This document shows, in pieces, positions 32,849 through 42,930 of a stretch of DNA of 64,000 nt. The notes under the pieces were generated by a model. The model ran no database searches. It worked only from the letters and a program-made list of their open reading frames with translations, and was not told where the DNA came from. The stretch's first letter is position 1. Every line of letters begins with the position of its first letter. Origin of the DNA: Rhizobium sp. P40RR-XXII (lineage in GTDB: Bacteria > Pseudomonadota > Alphaproteobacteria > Rhizobiales > Rhizobiaceae); NCBI RefSeq assembly GCF_012641405.1, contig NZ_JABAII010000026.1:18176-82175 (forward strand), in the 5' to 3' direction. The position numbers and the translations under genes are program-made.

Positions 32849-34631
32849 ACCGGGAAGGCGGCGAACCGGCAGACCTAAATGTTCCCGAGCTGCGTTTACG
32901 CGCAGTTGCCGCCGCACGCGGCGATCAACCATTCGATCTGCTAATTGCCGGCGGCCGCCTTGTCGACATGGTGACCGGGCAGATCCGCGCCGCTGATATC
33001 GGCATCGTCGGCCCGCTGATCGCAAGCGTACATGCGCCCGGCAGCCGCACCGATGCGAGGCAGACGATCGATGCCGAGGGCTGCTTTCTTTCTCCCGGCC
33101 TGATCGACACGCATATGCATATCGAAAGCTCGATGGTGACGCCGGCGACCTATGCCGAGGCCGTTCTGCCGCGTGGAGTGACGACCATCGTCTGGGATCC
33201 GCATGAATTCGGCAACGTCCACGGTCTCGATGGCGTGCGCTGGGCGATCGAAGCGACGCGGCAACTGCCGCTGCGGGTGATACCGCTGGCGCCATCCTGC
33301 GTGCCTTCCGCACCGGGGCTGGAACTGGCCGGCGCCGATTTCGGTGCGGCTGCGATGGCTGAGATGCTGGCATGGTCTGATATCGGCGGTGTGGCCGAGG
33401 TCATGACCATGCGCGGTGTCATCGACGGCGATCCGCGCGCCACCGCTATTGTCAATGCCGGATTGCTTTCGGGCAAGACCGTCTGCGGCCATGCCCGCGG
33501 TCTCGAGGGCGCCGATCTCAATGCCTTCATGGCTGCCGGTATCTCCTCCGACCACGAACTGACCTCCGGCACCGATCTGCTGGCCAAGCTTTTGGCGGGC
33601 CTCGCCATCGAGCTGCGCGGTTCGCACGATCATCTGCTGCCGCAATTCGTCGACGTCATTAACGATCTCGGCTTTCTGCCGCAGACCGTGACGCTTTGTA
33701 CCGATGACGTCTTTCCCGACGAGCTGCAAGAGGGCGGCGGCCTTGACGATGTGGTGCGCCGCCTCGTCGGCTATGGCCTCAAGCCCGAATGGGCCTTGCG
33801 AGCGGCAACGCTGAATGCCGCCATGCGGCTAGGACGCAGCGATCTGGGCCTGATCGCGGCCGGACGGCGCGCCGACATCGTGCTCTTCGAAGATCTGCAG
33901 GGGTTCAAGGCGCGGCATGTGATCGTCAATGGCGTCGTGGTTGCCGGGGCCGGCCGAATGATCGGTCTGATCGAGCAAGCCGATGCCGCGCTGCTGCGCA
34001 ATTCGGTCAAGCTGACATTGTTCGGCGAAGATGATTTCCGTGTGGCGGCAACCGGCAACCGCGTGCGGCTTGCGACCATCGATCAGCCGCGCTTCACGCA
34101 ATGGGGTGAAATGCAGGCCGATGTAGGACACGGCTTCGTCGTGCCGCCAGCGGAAACGGCGATGATCGCCGTCGTCCATCGTCATGGCAAGGCAGACGGC
34201 CGGCCGCGCGTCGGCTTCCTCACGGGCTGGGGCGAGTGGCGCGGCGCCTTCTGCACGACGGTTTCGCAGACAGCCACAATCTGACGGTTTTCGGCGGAAA
34301 TGCGGGAGATATGGCGATTGCCGCCAACGCCGTCATCGCGGCCGGCGGCGGACTTGCGGTCGCACGCAACGGCAGGATCGAGGCGCTGCTGCCGCTGCCG
34401 CTCTCCGGGCTGGTCAGCGACGCGCCGCTTGCGGAAACAGCCAACGCCTTCCGCGCCGTCCGCGAGGCAATCGACGCTATCGTCGACTGGAACCCGCCTT
34501 ACCTCGTCTTCAAGGCCTGCTTCGGCGCAACGCTTGCCTGCAATGCCGGACCGCACCAGACGGATCGCGGCATTGCCGATGTGGCGGCAGGACTGGTGTT
34601 GGAAACGCCGGTGCTTGGGGAGGTTGTCTAG
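32845..34631 (+). pseudogene. ade: Adenine deaminase, interrupted by one frameshift
   Basis: Frame 1 encodes residues 1-474 of an adenine deaminase (DTHMHIESSMVTP, VWDPHEFGNVHG, LTSGTDLLAKLL, CTDDVFPDEL) up to GAFCTTVSQ and then stops at 34284. The rest continues in another frame from about 34269 (DSHNLTVFGGNAGDMAIAAN to LETPVLGEVV, stop at 34631). The family motif at the join is TTVSHDSHNLTV, so one base is missing between 34268 and 34269. Restoring it gives exactly 595 aa, the usual length. The enzyme converts adenine to hypoxanthine. This is either a real mutation or a sequencing error; the rest is undecayed. Confidence 0.85.
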
Positions 34632-34686
34632 GTTCTTCGCATGATATCAGCTGTGCGTTCGTGGCCGCAGCCTATTGAAGGGCCGC

Positions 34687-35880
34687 TTACCCCTCCTCCC
34701 CCAGCTCCTGTTCCACCAGCGTCGTCCAGAAGGCGACGCCCGAGGCGATGGCATCGTCGTTGAAATCATAGCCGGTGTTATGGTGCAAAGCGCCGTCGAC
34801 CGCTGGGCCGTTGCCGAGCCAGACGTAGCAGCCGGGTGCCTTCTGGCCGAAAAACGCGAAATCGTCGCCGGCGGTCGATGGTGGGAAGCGCGTCAGCACT
34901 TTGTCGCCGAAGACCGTTGCCGCAGCCTTCAGCGCACGCGCCGTGGCATCGGCATCATTGACGACGGGCGGAATGCGGCGCTCGAACCGAAAGTCGACGC
35001 CGATCCCATACATGGCCGCCGTGCCGTGCGCCAGGCGGCCGATTTCCTCCTCGAGCTGATCGCGAACCTCGGGCGTATAGGCGCGCGCCGTACCGCCGAT
35101 CTCGACGGTGTCGGGAATGACGTTCAGCGCCTTGGGGTCGCCCGCCTGCAGCGAGCAGGCGCTTACGACGGCCGGCTGCAGCGGATCGACCACGCGCCCG
35201 ACGATGGTCTGCAGCGAAGACAGGAATGTCGCCGCCGCCGTAATCGGGTCCTTGCCGAGATGCGGCTTGGCGCCGTGGGTGCCGGTGCCGCGGAAAGTGA
35301 TGCGCCAGCTGTCGGACGAGGCGAGCTGCGGCCCCTCGACGACGGCCATCTCATCGACGTCGAGACCGGGCATATTATGCAGCCCATAGACGGCATCGCA
35401 GGGAAACAGATCGAAAAGGCCATCGTCCGCCATGCGCTTGGCGCCGCCTCGGCCTTCCTCGGCCGGCTGGAAGATGAAATGCACCGTGCCGGAAAAGCCT
35501 CGCTTGGCGGCGAGATGACGGGCCGCGCCGATCAGCATGGCCGTATGGCCGTCATGGCCGCAGGCATGCATCTTGCCGGGAATGGTGGATTTGTAGGGCC
35601 GATTGGCCTTCTCCGGCATGGCAAGCGCATCCATGTCGGCGCGAAGTCCGATGCGGCGCGTGCCGTTGCCGCCCTGCAGCGTGCCGACGACGCCGGTCTT
35701 GCCGAGGCCGCGATGCACCGTCAGCCCAGCCTCCTCCAGCAAGGTTGCGACGATGCCGCTGGTGCGCTCTTCCTCGAAGCCGAGCTCGGGGTGGGCATGA
35801 AGATTATGGCGAAGCGAGGTGAGGAAAGGCAGATCCTCGGCGATTTCATCGGGAAAGGGCATGGGGAATTCCTTCGGCAT
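34687..35880 (-). CDS. M20D amidohydrolase (hippurate/N-acyl amino acid hydrolase type)
   Basis: This 397-aa protein belongs to the HipO/IAA-amino-acid hydrolase group of M20 peptidases. The metal site is KMHACGHDGHTAMLIGAA plus the catalytic FQPAEEGRGGAKRM, then YGLHNMPG and a C-terminal GDDFAFFGQ with NTGYDFND. It should remove acyl groups from amino acids; the natural substrate is unknown. The start could also be the Met at residue 7. It faces the ade gene tail to tail. Confidence 0.9.
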   Translation of the reverse strand: MPKEFPMPFPDEIAEDLPFLTSLRHNLHAHPELGFEEERTSGIVATLLEEAGLTVHRGLGKTGVVGTLQGGNGTRRIGLRADMDALAMPEKANRPYKSTIPGKMHACGHDGHTAMLIGAARHLAAKRGFSGTVHFIFQPAEEGRGGAKRMADDGLFDLFPCDAVYGLHNMPGLDVDEMAVVEGPQLASSDSWRITFRGTGTHGAKPHLGKDPITAAATFLSSLQTIVGRVVDPLQPAVVSACSLQAGDPKALNVIPDTVEIGGTARAYTPEVRDQLEEEIGRLAHGTAAMYGIGVDFRFERRIPPVVNDADATARALKAAATVFGDKVLTRFPPSTAGDDFAFFGQKAPGCYVWLGNGPAVDGALHHNTGYDFNDDAIASGVAFWTTLVEQELGEEG

Positions 35881-35943
35881 GGGGCACGATGACGGCGTGC
35901 CCTATCTTCCCCAAAGCATCACCTGCTTCAACCCAAATGACGC

Positions 35944-37001
<1,058 letters not shown>

Positions 37002-37005
<4 letters not shown>

Positions 37006-38612
37006 TGTCCGGCCGTTCGCTTGGATTGCACGTAAAGAAGAAGGGTGAGCGGCAGCGACAGCACGACCATCATGAAGGCGTAGGGTGCCGCCGAAACATA
37101 ATCGATCTCGCTGGTCAGCGACCAGAATTTGGTTGCCAGTGTTTCCGTGCCGTTAGGAGAGAGCATGAGCGTTGCCGTCAGCTCATTGGTGATGCCGAGC
37201 GCGACAAGCGCGACGCTGGCGGCAAAGCCGGGAGCGGCAAGCCGCATGGTGATCTGCCGCACGGCCTGCGCCGGCGTGCGGCCGAGCGCCATGGCGGCGC
37301 GCTCGAGCTCGACGGGCGCCTGGGCGATGCTGGCGCGCAGGCCGACCATGGCGCGCGGCAAGAACAGCAGGACATAGGCGAGCAGTAGGGTCGCAAAGGT
37401 CTGATAGAGCGGCAGGACCAGCCGGACGGTGATGGATACCAGGGCGAGCGCGACGACGACGCCCGGCAGCGAACCGACATAATAATGGCAGGCTTCGAGA
37501 ATGCGCTGCAGCCGCCCCGGCGCGCGCACCGACAGCCAGGCCATGGGGGTCGCGGCAATGGTGGCGAGGAGGCCGCCGGCGATGGCCAGAACAATAGTCT
37601 GCAGCAGAGCGGAGCCGACCGTATCGATCCGCCAGATATCCATGCCGCCAAGATAAAGCCAGCGTGCCAGGGTTACGAAAGGAATGCCGAGCGTCAAGGC
37701 GGCCGTCACGACGGGCAGCGCGATGGCTGGGCCGACAAACCAGCCGAGGCGACGCCGATCGGTGGGGCGGGCGGCACCCGAACCGATGCGGGCATAACGC
37801 TCGTTGCCGCGCACCAGCACCTCGATGCCGAGCAGCAGCAGGCAGCAGAAGACGAGGACGCCGCCGAGCATGTTGGCGGCCGGGCTGTTATAGGCCGACT
37901 GGAACTGATCGACGATGGCGGTGGAGAAGGTGTCGAAGCGGATCATCACGTAGAGACCGTATTCGGCCAGGAGATGCAGGCCGATCAGCAGCGAGCCGCC
38001 ACAGATGGCGAGGCGAAGCTGCGGCAGGATTGCCCTGAAGAAGACGCGCCAGGGGCCGAGGCCGAGCGAGGCCGCCGCATCCTCGATCGCCGGATCGAGC
38101 CGGCGCAGGGCGGCCGCGACGGGCAGATAGAGAAAGGGATAGTAGGCGAGCACCGATACCAGCACACCGCTCCAGAGCCCGCGCATGCCGGGCACGAGGC
38201 TGACCCACGCATAGCTGTGCACGAAGGCGGGCACGGCAAGCGGCGCTGCGGAGAGCCAGGACCAGAGGCGGGCACCGGGAATATCGGTGCGCTCCGTCAG
38301 CCAGGCAAGCGTGACGGCCAGCAGGATACACAGCGGAATGGTGCAGATTTCGAGCATGACGGTGTTGACGAGCAGCTCGCCGACGCGATTGCGGAAGATC
38401 AGGGCGACGACGGAGGCCCAGCCGGTATCGATCGTAATCCAGACGATGAAGCCGAGCGGTACCAGGCTCAGAAGCGCAACGATGGAAGCAAGGGCGACGA
38501 CGGAGGCATGCCGAACGCGGCCGCGGGGAGCAGCCGTCAACTGGGGCATTCGCATGGCGGCAGGCTCGCCGGCATATGTGTTCTTCTGCAGCAAATCCGA
38601 GCTGCCTTTCAC
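37002..38612 (-). CDS. fbpB: Ferric iron ABC transporter permease
   Basis: This 536-aa permease has a fused pair of BPD_transp_1 domains, about 12 helices, as in FbpB/SfuB. EAA loops are visible in each half: EDAAASLGLGPWRVFFRAILP and ERAAMALGRTPAQAVRQITM. An internal ATG 19 codons downstream (MRMPQL) is an alternative start. It lies 150 bp after fbpA with a strong stem-loop in between, and overlaps fbpC by 4 bp. Confidence 0.9.
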
Positions 38613-38673
38613 GCCCTGAAATAGGAAGGCAACCGCCGCTGACGGCGATTGCCCGATCGATTGGCCTTAAAGC

Positions 38674-38705
38674 CATCCGTATGCCCCTAGCAGGGCATGC
38701 GGATG
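38674..38705 (-). terminator. Intercistronic stem-loop between fbpA and fbpB
   Basis: CATCCGTATGCCC (38674-38686) pairs with GGGCATGCGGATG (38693-38705) over 13 bp with one wobble and a 6-nt loop. There is no T-run on the minus strand. It probably stabilises the fbpA message 3' end or attenuates fbpBC. Confidence 0.6.
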
Positions 38706-38764
38706 GGATGCAAGAGCGGAGCCCGTCCGAAATCGCGAAACGCGTTGCGGCAAGGGCTCTCGCC

Positions 38765-39781
38765 TTAGATGAGCCCTGCTTCCGTCATCAGGTCGGTGAC
38801 CTTCTTACTGTTCAGCTTCGAAGGCTCGACCTTCGGTGCCTGCAGGTCCGCTAGCGGCACCAGCTTCGGGTTGGAAGCAGCGCCATTGCCGACGGCATAT
38901 TCATAGGAGTCACCGTCGCGCAGCACGACCTGGCCGCCCTTGCCGGTGATCCACTTCAGGAATGCCTGCGCTTCCTTCTGATGCTGGCTGGATGCCAGCA
39001 CGCCGCCGCCGGAGATGCTGACGAAAGCGCCCGGATCCTGGTTCTTGAAGTAATGCAGGGCAACGTTCTTGCTGTTTTCGCCGGTTTTGGCCTGATCGCC
39101 GAACCAGTAATAGTGATAGATCACCGCGCCTTCGATTTCGCCGGCATTGACGGCCTTCATGGCAACGCTGTTGCCCTTGTAGGGGCTGGCATTTTCCTTC
39201 ATCGCCTTCAGCCAGGCGCGGGTGGCGTCCTCGCCCTTCAGCTCAAGGAAGGCACTGACGATCGCCTGGAAGTCGGCGCCGGCAGGCGAAGCGCCCCAAC
39301 GGCCCTTCCACTTGGGATCGGCCAGATCGAGCATCGACTTCGGCAGATCGGCTTCCTTCAGCTTGGTCTTGTCATAGGCGAAGACGGTGGAACGGGCGGC
39401 AACGCCGACCCAGTTGCCATCGGCGGCCTTGAAGGTTTCCGGCACCTGCGCCAGCGTTTCGGCGTCGACCGGAGCAAAAAGCTTGTTGGCGTCGACCAGC
39501 GCCATGCCCGGGGAATTTTCCGTCAGATAGACGTCGGCGGGAGAGGCAGCACCTTCCTGAACGATCTGGTTGGCGAACTGCATGTCGCTACCGTTGCGGA
39601 TCGTGACCTTGATGCCGGTTTCCTTAGTGAAGCCATCCGCCCATGCCTGCGTCAGCGCTTCGTGCTGGGCGTTGTAGACAACGATGCCTTCGGACTCCGC
39701 GGCACTCGCCATCATCGGAGCAGCGGCAAGGCCCGCGGCAAGCGCCAGCGCGCCGGTGAGATGAGAAAAGGAAAAAGTCAT
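38765..39781 (-). CDS. fbpA: Ferric iron-binding periplasmic protein
   Basis: This 338-aa protein is an FbpA/FutA-type class II iron-binding protein. The signal peptide is residues 1-28 (ALALAAGLAAAPMMASA). The N-terminal GIVVYNAQHEALTQAW carries a likely iron-ligand His, and YHYYWFGDQ holds the paired tyrosines that bind Fe3+ in the family. SPADVYLTENSPGM is the conserved DV(F/Y) region. It delivers iron to FbpB. The upstream 250 bp contains TTGA-N8-TCAA but no exact RirA box. Confidence 0.92.
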   Translation of the reverse strand: MTFSFSHLTGALALAAGLAAAPMMASAAESEGIVVYNAQHEALTQAWADGFTKETGIKVTIRNGSDMQFANQIVQEGAASPADVYLTENSPGMALVDANKLFAPVDAETLAQVPETFKAADGNWVGVAARSTVFAYDKTKLKEADLPKSMLDLADPKWKGRWGASPAGADFQAIVSAFLELKGEDATRAWLKAMKENASPYKGNSVAMKAVNAGEIEGAVIYHYYWFGDQAKTGENSKNVALHYFKNQDPGAFVSISGGGVLASSQHQKEAQAFLKWITGKGGQVVLRDGDSYEYAVGNGAASNPKLVPLADLQAPKVEPSKLNSKKVTDLMTEAGLI

Positions 39782-39976
39782 TAAGTCCTCTCGCTTGAAA
39801 AGCGCCGCCCCCGGCAGCGATGCGATAGCCTATATTTTTCCTGACCGTTTTTTTCAAGTTTACGATCGCTCCTGCTTATCACAAAAGTTTGAGAATAGAG
39901 TCAAGATTTCGCCGCGATCTCTGCAAGGTCGAGCAGGCGCGAGCGGCATATGTGAGAGATAACCGCCTCCCGAACG

Positions 39977-40016
39977 AAAAAAGCCGCGGCACATGCATGC
40001 CGCGGCTCCTTTTTTT
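39977..40016 (-). terminator. Rho-independent terminator after the MHS transporter gene
   Basis: AGCCGCGGCA (39982-39991) pairs perfectly with TGCCGCGGCT (39998-40007) over a 6-nt loop. It is flanked by an A-run on the left and a T-run on the right, so it can stop transcription both ways. It ends the transporter transcript 18 bp after the stop. Confidence 0.85.
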
Positions 40017-40033
40017 CAATTCGAAAATCCGCC

Positions 40034-41371
40034 TCAGTTGTCTCGCGTCTCCAGCGTCTTGCTGAAGAAGATCGCGACCAGCGTGCAGACGACGCCCGAC
40101 AGCAGATAAAGGCTAGTGTAGACGAGGCCGAACTGGCTGGAGAGGGCAAGCGCCACGAAGGGCGCGAAACCGGCGCCGATCAGCCAAGACAAATCCGACA
40201 CGAGAGCCGAGCCGCTATAGCGATAGTTCTGGCTGAAGCGCGAGGCACTTGCGCCGGCCGCCTGGCCGAAGGAGAGGCCGAGCAGCGTGAAGCCGAGAAC
40301 CACGTAAATGTGGCGGCCGGTGACGCCGCCGTCGAGCAGCCAGGGCGCGACGAAGGCAAAGCAGGCGATCAGCACGGCGCCGATGGCGAGCTGATTGCGG
40401 CGGCCGATCCGGTCGGCGAGCATGCCGGAGCAGATGATGGCGAGAATGCCGCAGATGGCGCCCAAGAATTCCATCAGCAGGAACGAACCTGGGCTCTGCT
40501 CGCTGTAGAGCGTTACCCAGCCGAGCGGGAAGACCGTGACCAGATGGAAGGTCGCAAAGCTGGCCAGCGGCACGAAGGCGCCGATCAGAACGTCCCCGCC
40601 ATGCACGCGCAGCAGTTCCGTCATCTTCACGGGCTCAAGCTCATGGCGTTCCAGCAGCGTGCCGAATTCTTCCGTTGCCACCAGACGCAGGCGGGCAAAG
40701 AGCGCGACGACGTTGACCGCAAAGGCGCAGAAGAAGGGGTAGCGCCAGCCCCAGTCCAGGAAGTCCGCCGTCGAGATGCTCGTGACGAAATAGGCGAACA
40801 AGGCACTCGCCAGCATGAAGCCGATCGGCGCGCCGAGCTGGGGAATCATCGCATACCAGCCGCGGTGATTGGTCGGGGCATTGAGCGCGAGGAGCGAAGC
40901 GAGACCATCCCAGGCGCCGCCGAGCGCCAGGCCCTGCCCGATGCGGAAGACCGCAAGCAGGATGATCGCATAGACGCCGACTTCGCTATAGCCGGGCAGG
41001 AAGCTCATGGACGCCGTGGAACCGCCGAGCAGAAACAGGGCGATCGTCAGCTTGACGCCACGGCCATAGGCGCGGTCGATCGCCATGAAGATGAACGAGC
41101 CGATCGGACGCGCGATGAAGGCGAGCGCGAAGACCAGGAAGGAAAGGAGCGTGCCATGCAGCGGGTCGGCGAAGGGGAACATCAGCTTCGGGAAGACCAG
41201 GACCGATGCAATGGCATAGACGAAGAAATCGAAAAACTCGGACGTGCGACCGATGATCACGCCGATGGCGATGTTGCCGGGAGCGACATTGCCGTCCGCA
41301 TGCATGCTGCGGGCATCGCTCTCAAGCGTTGAAGATTTGGGATTCAATGATTCATGCGTAACGCTGACCAT
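40034..41371 (-). CDS. MFS transporter, metabolite:H+ symporter family
   Basis: This 445-aa protein with 12 predicted helices belongs to the MHS family (KgtP/ProP/ShiA type). Its N-terminus GVIIGRTSEFFDFFVYAIAS is a variant of the family's conserved helix 1. The loop signatures are FARPIGSFIFMAIDRAYGRG and GGAWDGLASLLAL. Substrates of the family are organic acids, betaine or shikimate; which one is not predictable. A perfect 10-bp palindrome lies 23 bp upstream of its start. Confidence 0.88.
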   Translation of the reverse strand: MVSVTHESLNPKSSTLESDARSMHADGNVAPGNIAIGVIIGRTSEFFDFFVYAIASVLVFPKLMFPFADPLHGTLLSFLVFALAFIARPIGSFIFMAIDRAYGRGVKLTIALFLLGGSTASMSFLPGYSEVGVYAIILLAVFRIGQGLALGGAWDGLASLLALNAPTNHRGWYAMIPQLGAPIGFMLASALFAYFVTSISTADFLDWGWRYPFFCAFAVNVVALFARLRLVATEEFGTLLERHELEPVKMTELLRVHGGDVLIGAFVPLASFATFHLVTVFPLGWVTLYSEQSPGSFLLMEFLGAICGILAIICSGMLADRIGRRNQLAIGAVLIACFAFVAPWLLDGGVTGRHIYVVLGFTLLGLSFGQAAGASASRFSQNYRYSGSALVSDLSWLIGAGFAPFVALALSSQFGLVYTSLYLLSGVVCTLVAIFFSKTLETRDN

Positions 41372-41393
41372 GCGCGGGAGCCTCCCTCTCCGA

Positions 41394-41419
41394 GCGCGAA
41401 TTCCTCCAAGAATTCGCGC
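41394..41419. promoter_or_regulatory. Perfect palindrome upstream of the MHS transporter gene
   Basis: GCGCGAATTC (41394-41403) and GAATTCGCGC (41410-41419) are perfect inverted repeats with a 6-bp spacer. They lie 23 bp before the transporter start on its strand, so this could be a repressor operator or a leader hairpin covering the ribosome site region. Confidence 0.5.
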
Positions 41420-41764
41420 ATAATCAAAATGTCGATCAAACGTGCGAACATATCAAGTATCGAGCATGAAATAATTCGCAAATTAGCGATTAAATCGAGA
41501 CATTTCGGCCTTCGCCGCCGTATTCCGGTTCAAGCGGGAACCGCCGGCGATAGCCATTTGTTCCGATCCAGGTATATTGGCGGCGACAAAAGCGAAGGGC
41601 CTCGTGGAAAACCTTCTGGATTTCGCGGGGTTTTCCCGATAGGTGGGACGGCATTCCATACCGCATTGCACCCGAGCTTGCTGCGGTGCGACGAAACACC
41701 TCATATCGTTCATGACCGCCGTCCTTTAGTCGCGGTAGGGTCGAAACAAAAAGAGCTTTAAGAC
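41420..41764. other. Noncoding gap between MHS transporter and cyoA
   Basis: About 345 bp separates the two divergent genes. The first 80 bp are AT-rich, as expected of promoters, but I could not assign a convincing -35/-10 pair for cyoA. Open frames here have no recognisable protein character. No repeat or RNA gene is evident. Confidence 0.5.
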
Positions 41765-42883
41765 GTGCCAAGACTATCGAAGATTTTCAGCCGTTTATCA
41801 GTCATCCCATTGTTTTTGCTACTTTCAGGTTGCAATCTGGTGGTGATGGCCCCCTCCGGCGACATCGCCATGCAGCAGCGAGACCTCATCATCGTCTCGG
41901 TCGTGCTGATGCTGATCATCATCATCCCGGTGATCTTCCTGACGCTGTTCTTCGCCTGGAGATACCGCCAGTCGAACAAAGAGGCGACTTACGAGCCGGA
42001 TTGGCACCATTCGACACGTCTGGAGCTGATCATCTGGTCCGCTCCGCTTGCCATCATCATCGCGCTCGGCGCTGTGACCTGGATCAGCACCCATCAGCTC
42101 GACCCATACCGCCCTCTCGACCGCATCGCCGCCGACAAGCCGCTCAGTGCCGACGTGAAGCCGCTGACGGTCGAAGTGGTGGCGCTCGACTGGAAATGGC
42201 TGTTCTTCTATCCGGATTATGGCATCGCCACCGTCAACGAGATGGCTGCTCCGGTCGACCGGCCGATCAACTTCAAGATCACGGCTTCGGCTGTCATGAA
42301 CTCCTTCTTCATTCCGGCGCTGGCAGGCCAGATCTACGCCATGCCGGGCATGGAGACGAAGCTGCACGCCGTCATCAACCATCCCGGCGAATTCCAGGGC
42401 ATGTCGGCCAATTACAGCGGCGCCGGCTTCTCGAACATGCGCTTCAAGTTCCATGGCCTAAATCAGGCTGATTTCGACCAGTGGGTCCAGAAGGCGAAGA
42501 GCCAGGGCTCAGCACTCGGCCGCCAGGAATACCTGACCCTTGCCAAGCCGAGCGAACGCAACCCGGTGCAGTACTTCAACGCCGTTGAAGATGGTCTCTA
42601 CAACGCCATCCTCAACATGTGCGCCGATCCGAGCAAGATGTGCATGAGCGAAATGATGCATATCGACGCCAAGGGCGGCGGCGGCAAGGAAAGCCACGAA
42701 AACCGCGAGCGCCTGATCTACGACAATCGTGATACGAGCTCGGCCGAAGTCACGCCCGTCAAGGCTGATAGCGGCGCCGGCCACACCATGCAGCATGAAG
42801 ACAATTCGATGCAGGGCATGGATATGGGCAACAGCTCTTCTTCCGATTCGTCGACCGGTTCGGCACAGCATCAGGGTCACTGA
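41765..42883 (+). CDS. cyoA: Cytochrome bo3 ubiquinol oxidase subunit II
   Basis: This 372-aa subunit is a lipoprotein: FLLLSGCNL is the lipobox, with modified Cys at about residue 23. Two transmembrane helices follow (IIVSVVLMLIIIIPVIFLTL and LIIWSAPLAIIIALGAVTW), then a cupredoxin domain (LDWKWLFFYPDYGIATVNE, NSFFIPALAGQIYAMPGM). The CuA ligands are absent, as in quinol oxidases. The last 40 residues form a Met/His/Ser-rich tail (HTMQHEDNSMQGMDMG) not found in E. coli CyoA. It starts the cyoABCD operon. Confidence 0.95.
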   Translation: MPRLSKIFSRLSVIPLFLLLSGCNLVVMAPSGDIAMQQRDLIIVSVVLMLIIIIPVIFLTLFFAWRYRQSNKEATYEPDWHHSTRLELIIWSAPLAIIIALGAVTWISTHQLDPYRPLDRIAADKPLSADVKPLTVEVVALDWKWLFFYPDYGIATVNEMAAPVDRPINFKITASAVMNSFFIPALAGQIYAMPGMETKLHAVINHPGEFQGMSANYSGAGFSNMRFKFHGLNQADFDQWVQKAKSQGSALGRQEYLTLAKPSERNPVQYFNAVEDGLYNAILNMCADPSKMCMSEMMHIDAKGGGGKESHENRERLIYDNRDTSSAEVTPVKADSGAGHTMQHEDNSMQGMDMGNSSSSDSSTGSAQHQGH

Positions 42884-42930
42884 TCCGGTGCGCGCAATAA
42901 CAAGACATTCATAAGGGACAGAGGCAATCC

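Noticed and set aside
39889..39904. TTGA-N8-TCAA upstream of fbpA as a RirA (IRO) box
   Set aside because: The RirA consensus is TGA-N9-TCA; the spacing here is one base short, and no second site supports it.
41354..41761. Small plus-strand frame of 135 codons before cyoA
   Set aside because: Its translation shows no protein-like pattern, has no ribosome site and starts inside the neighbouring gene.
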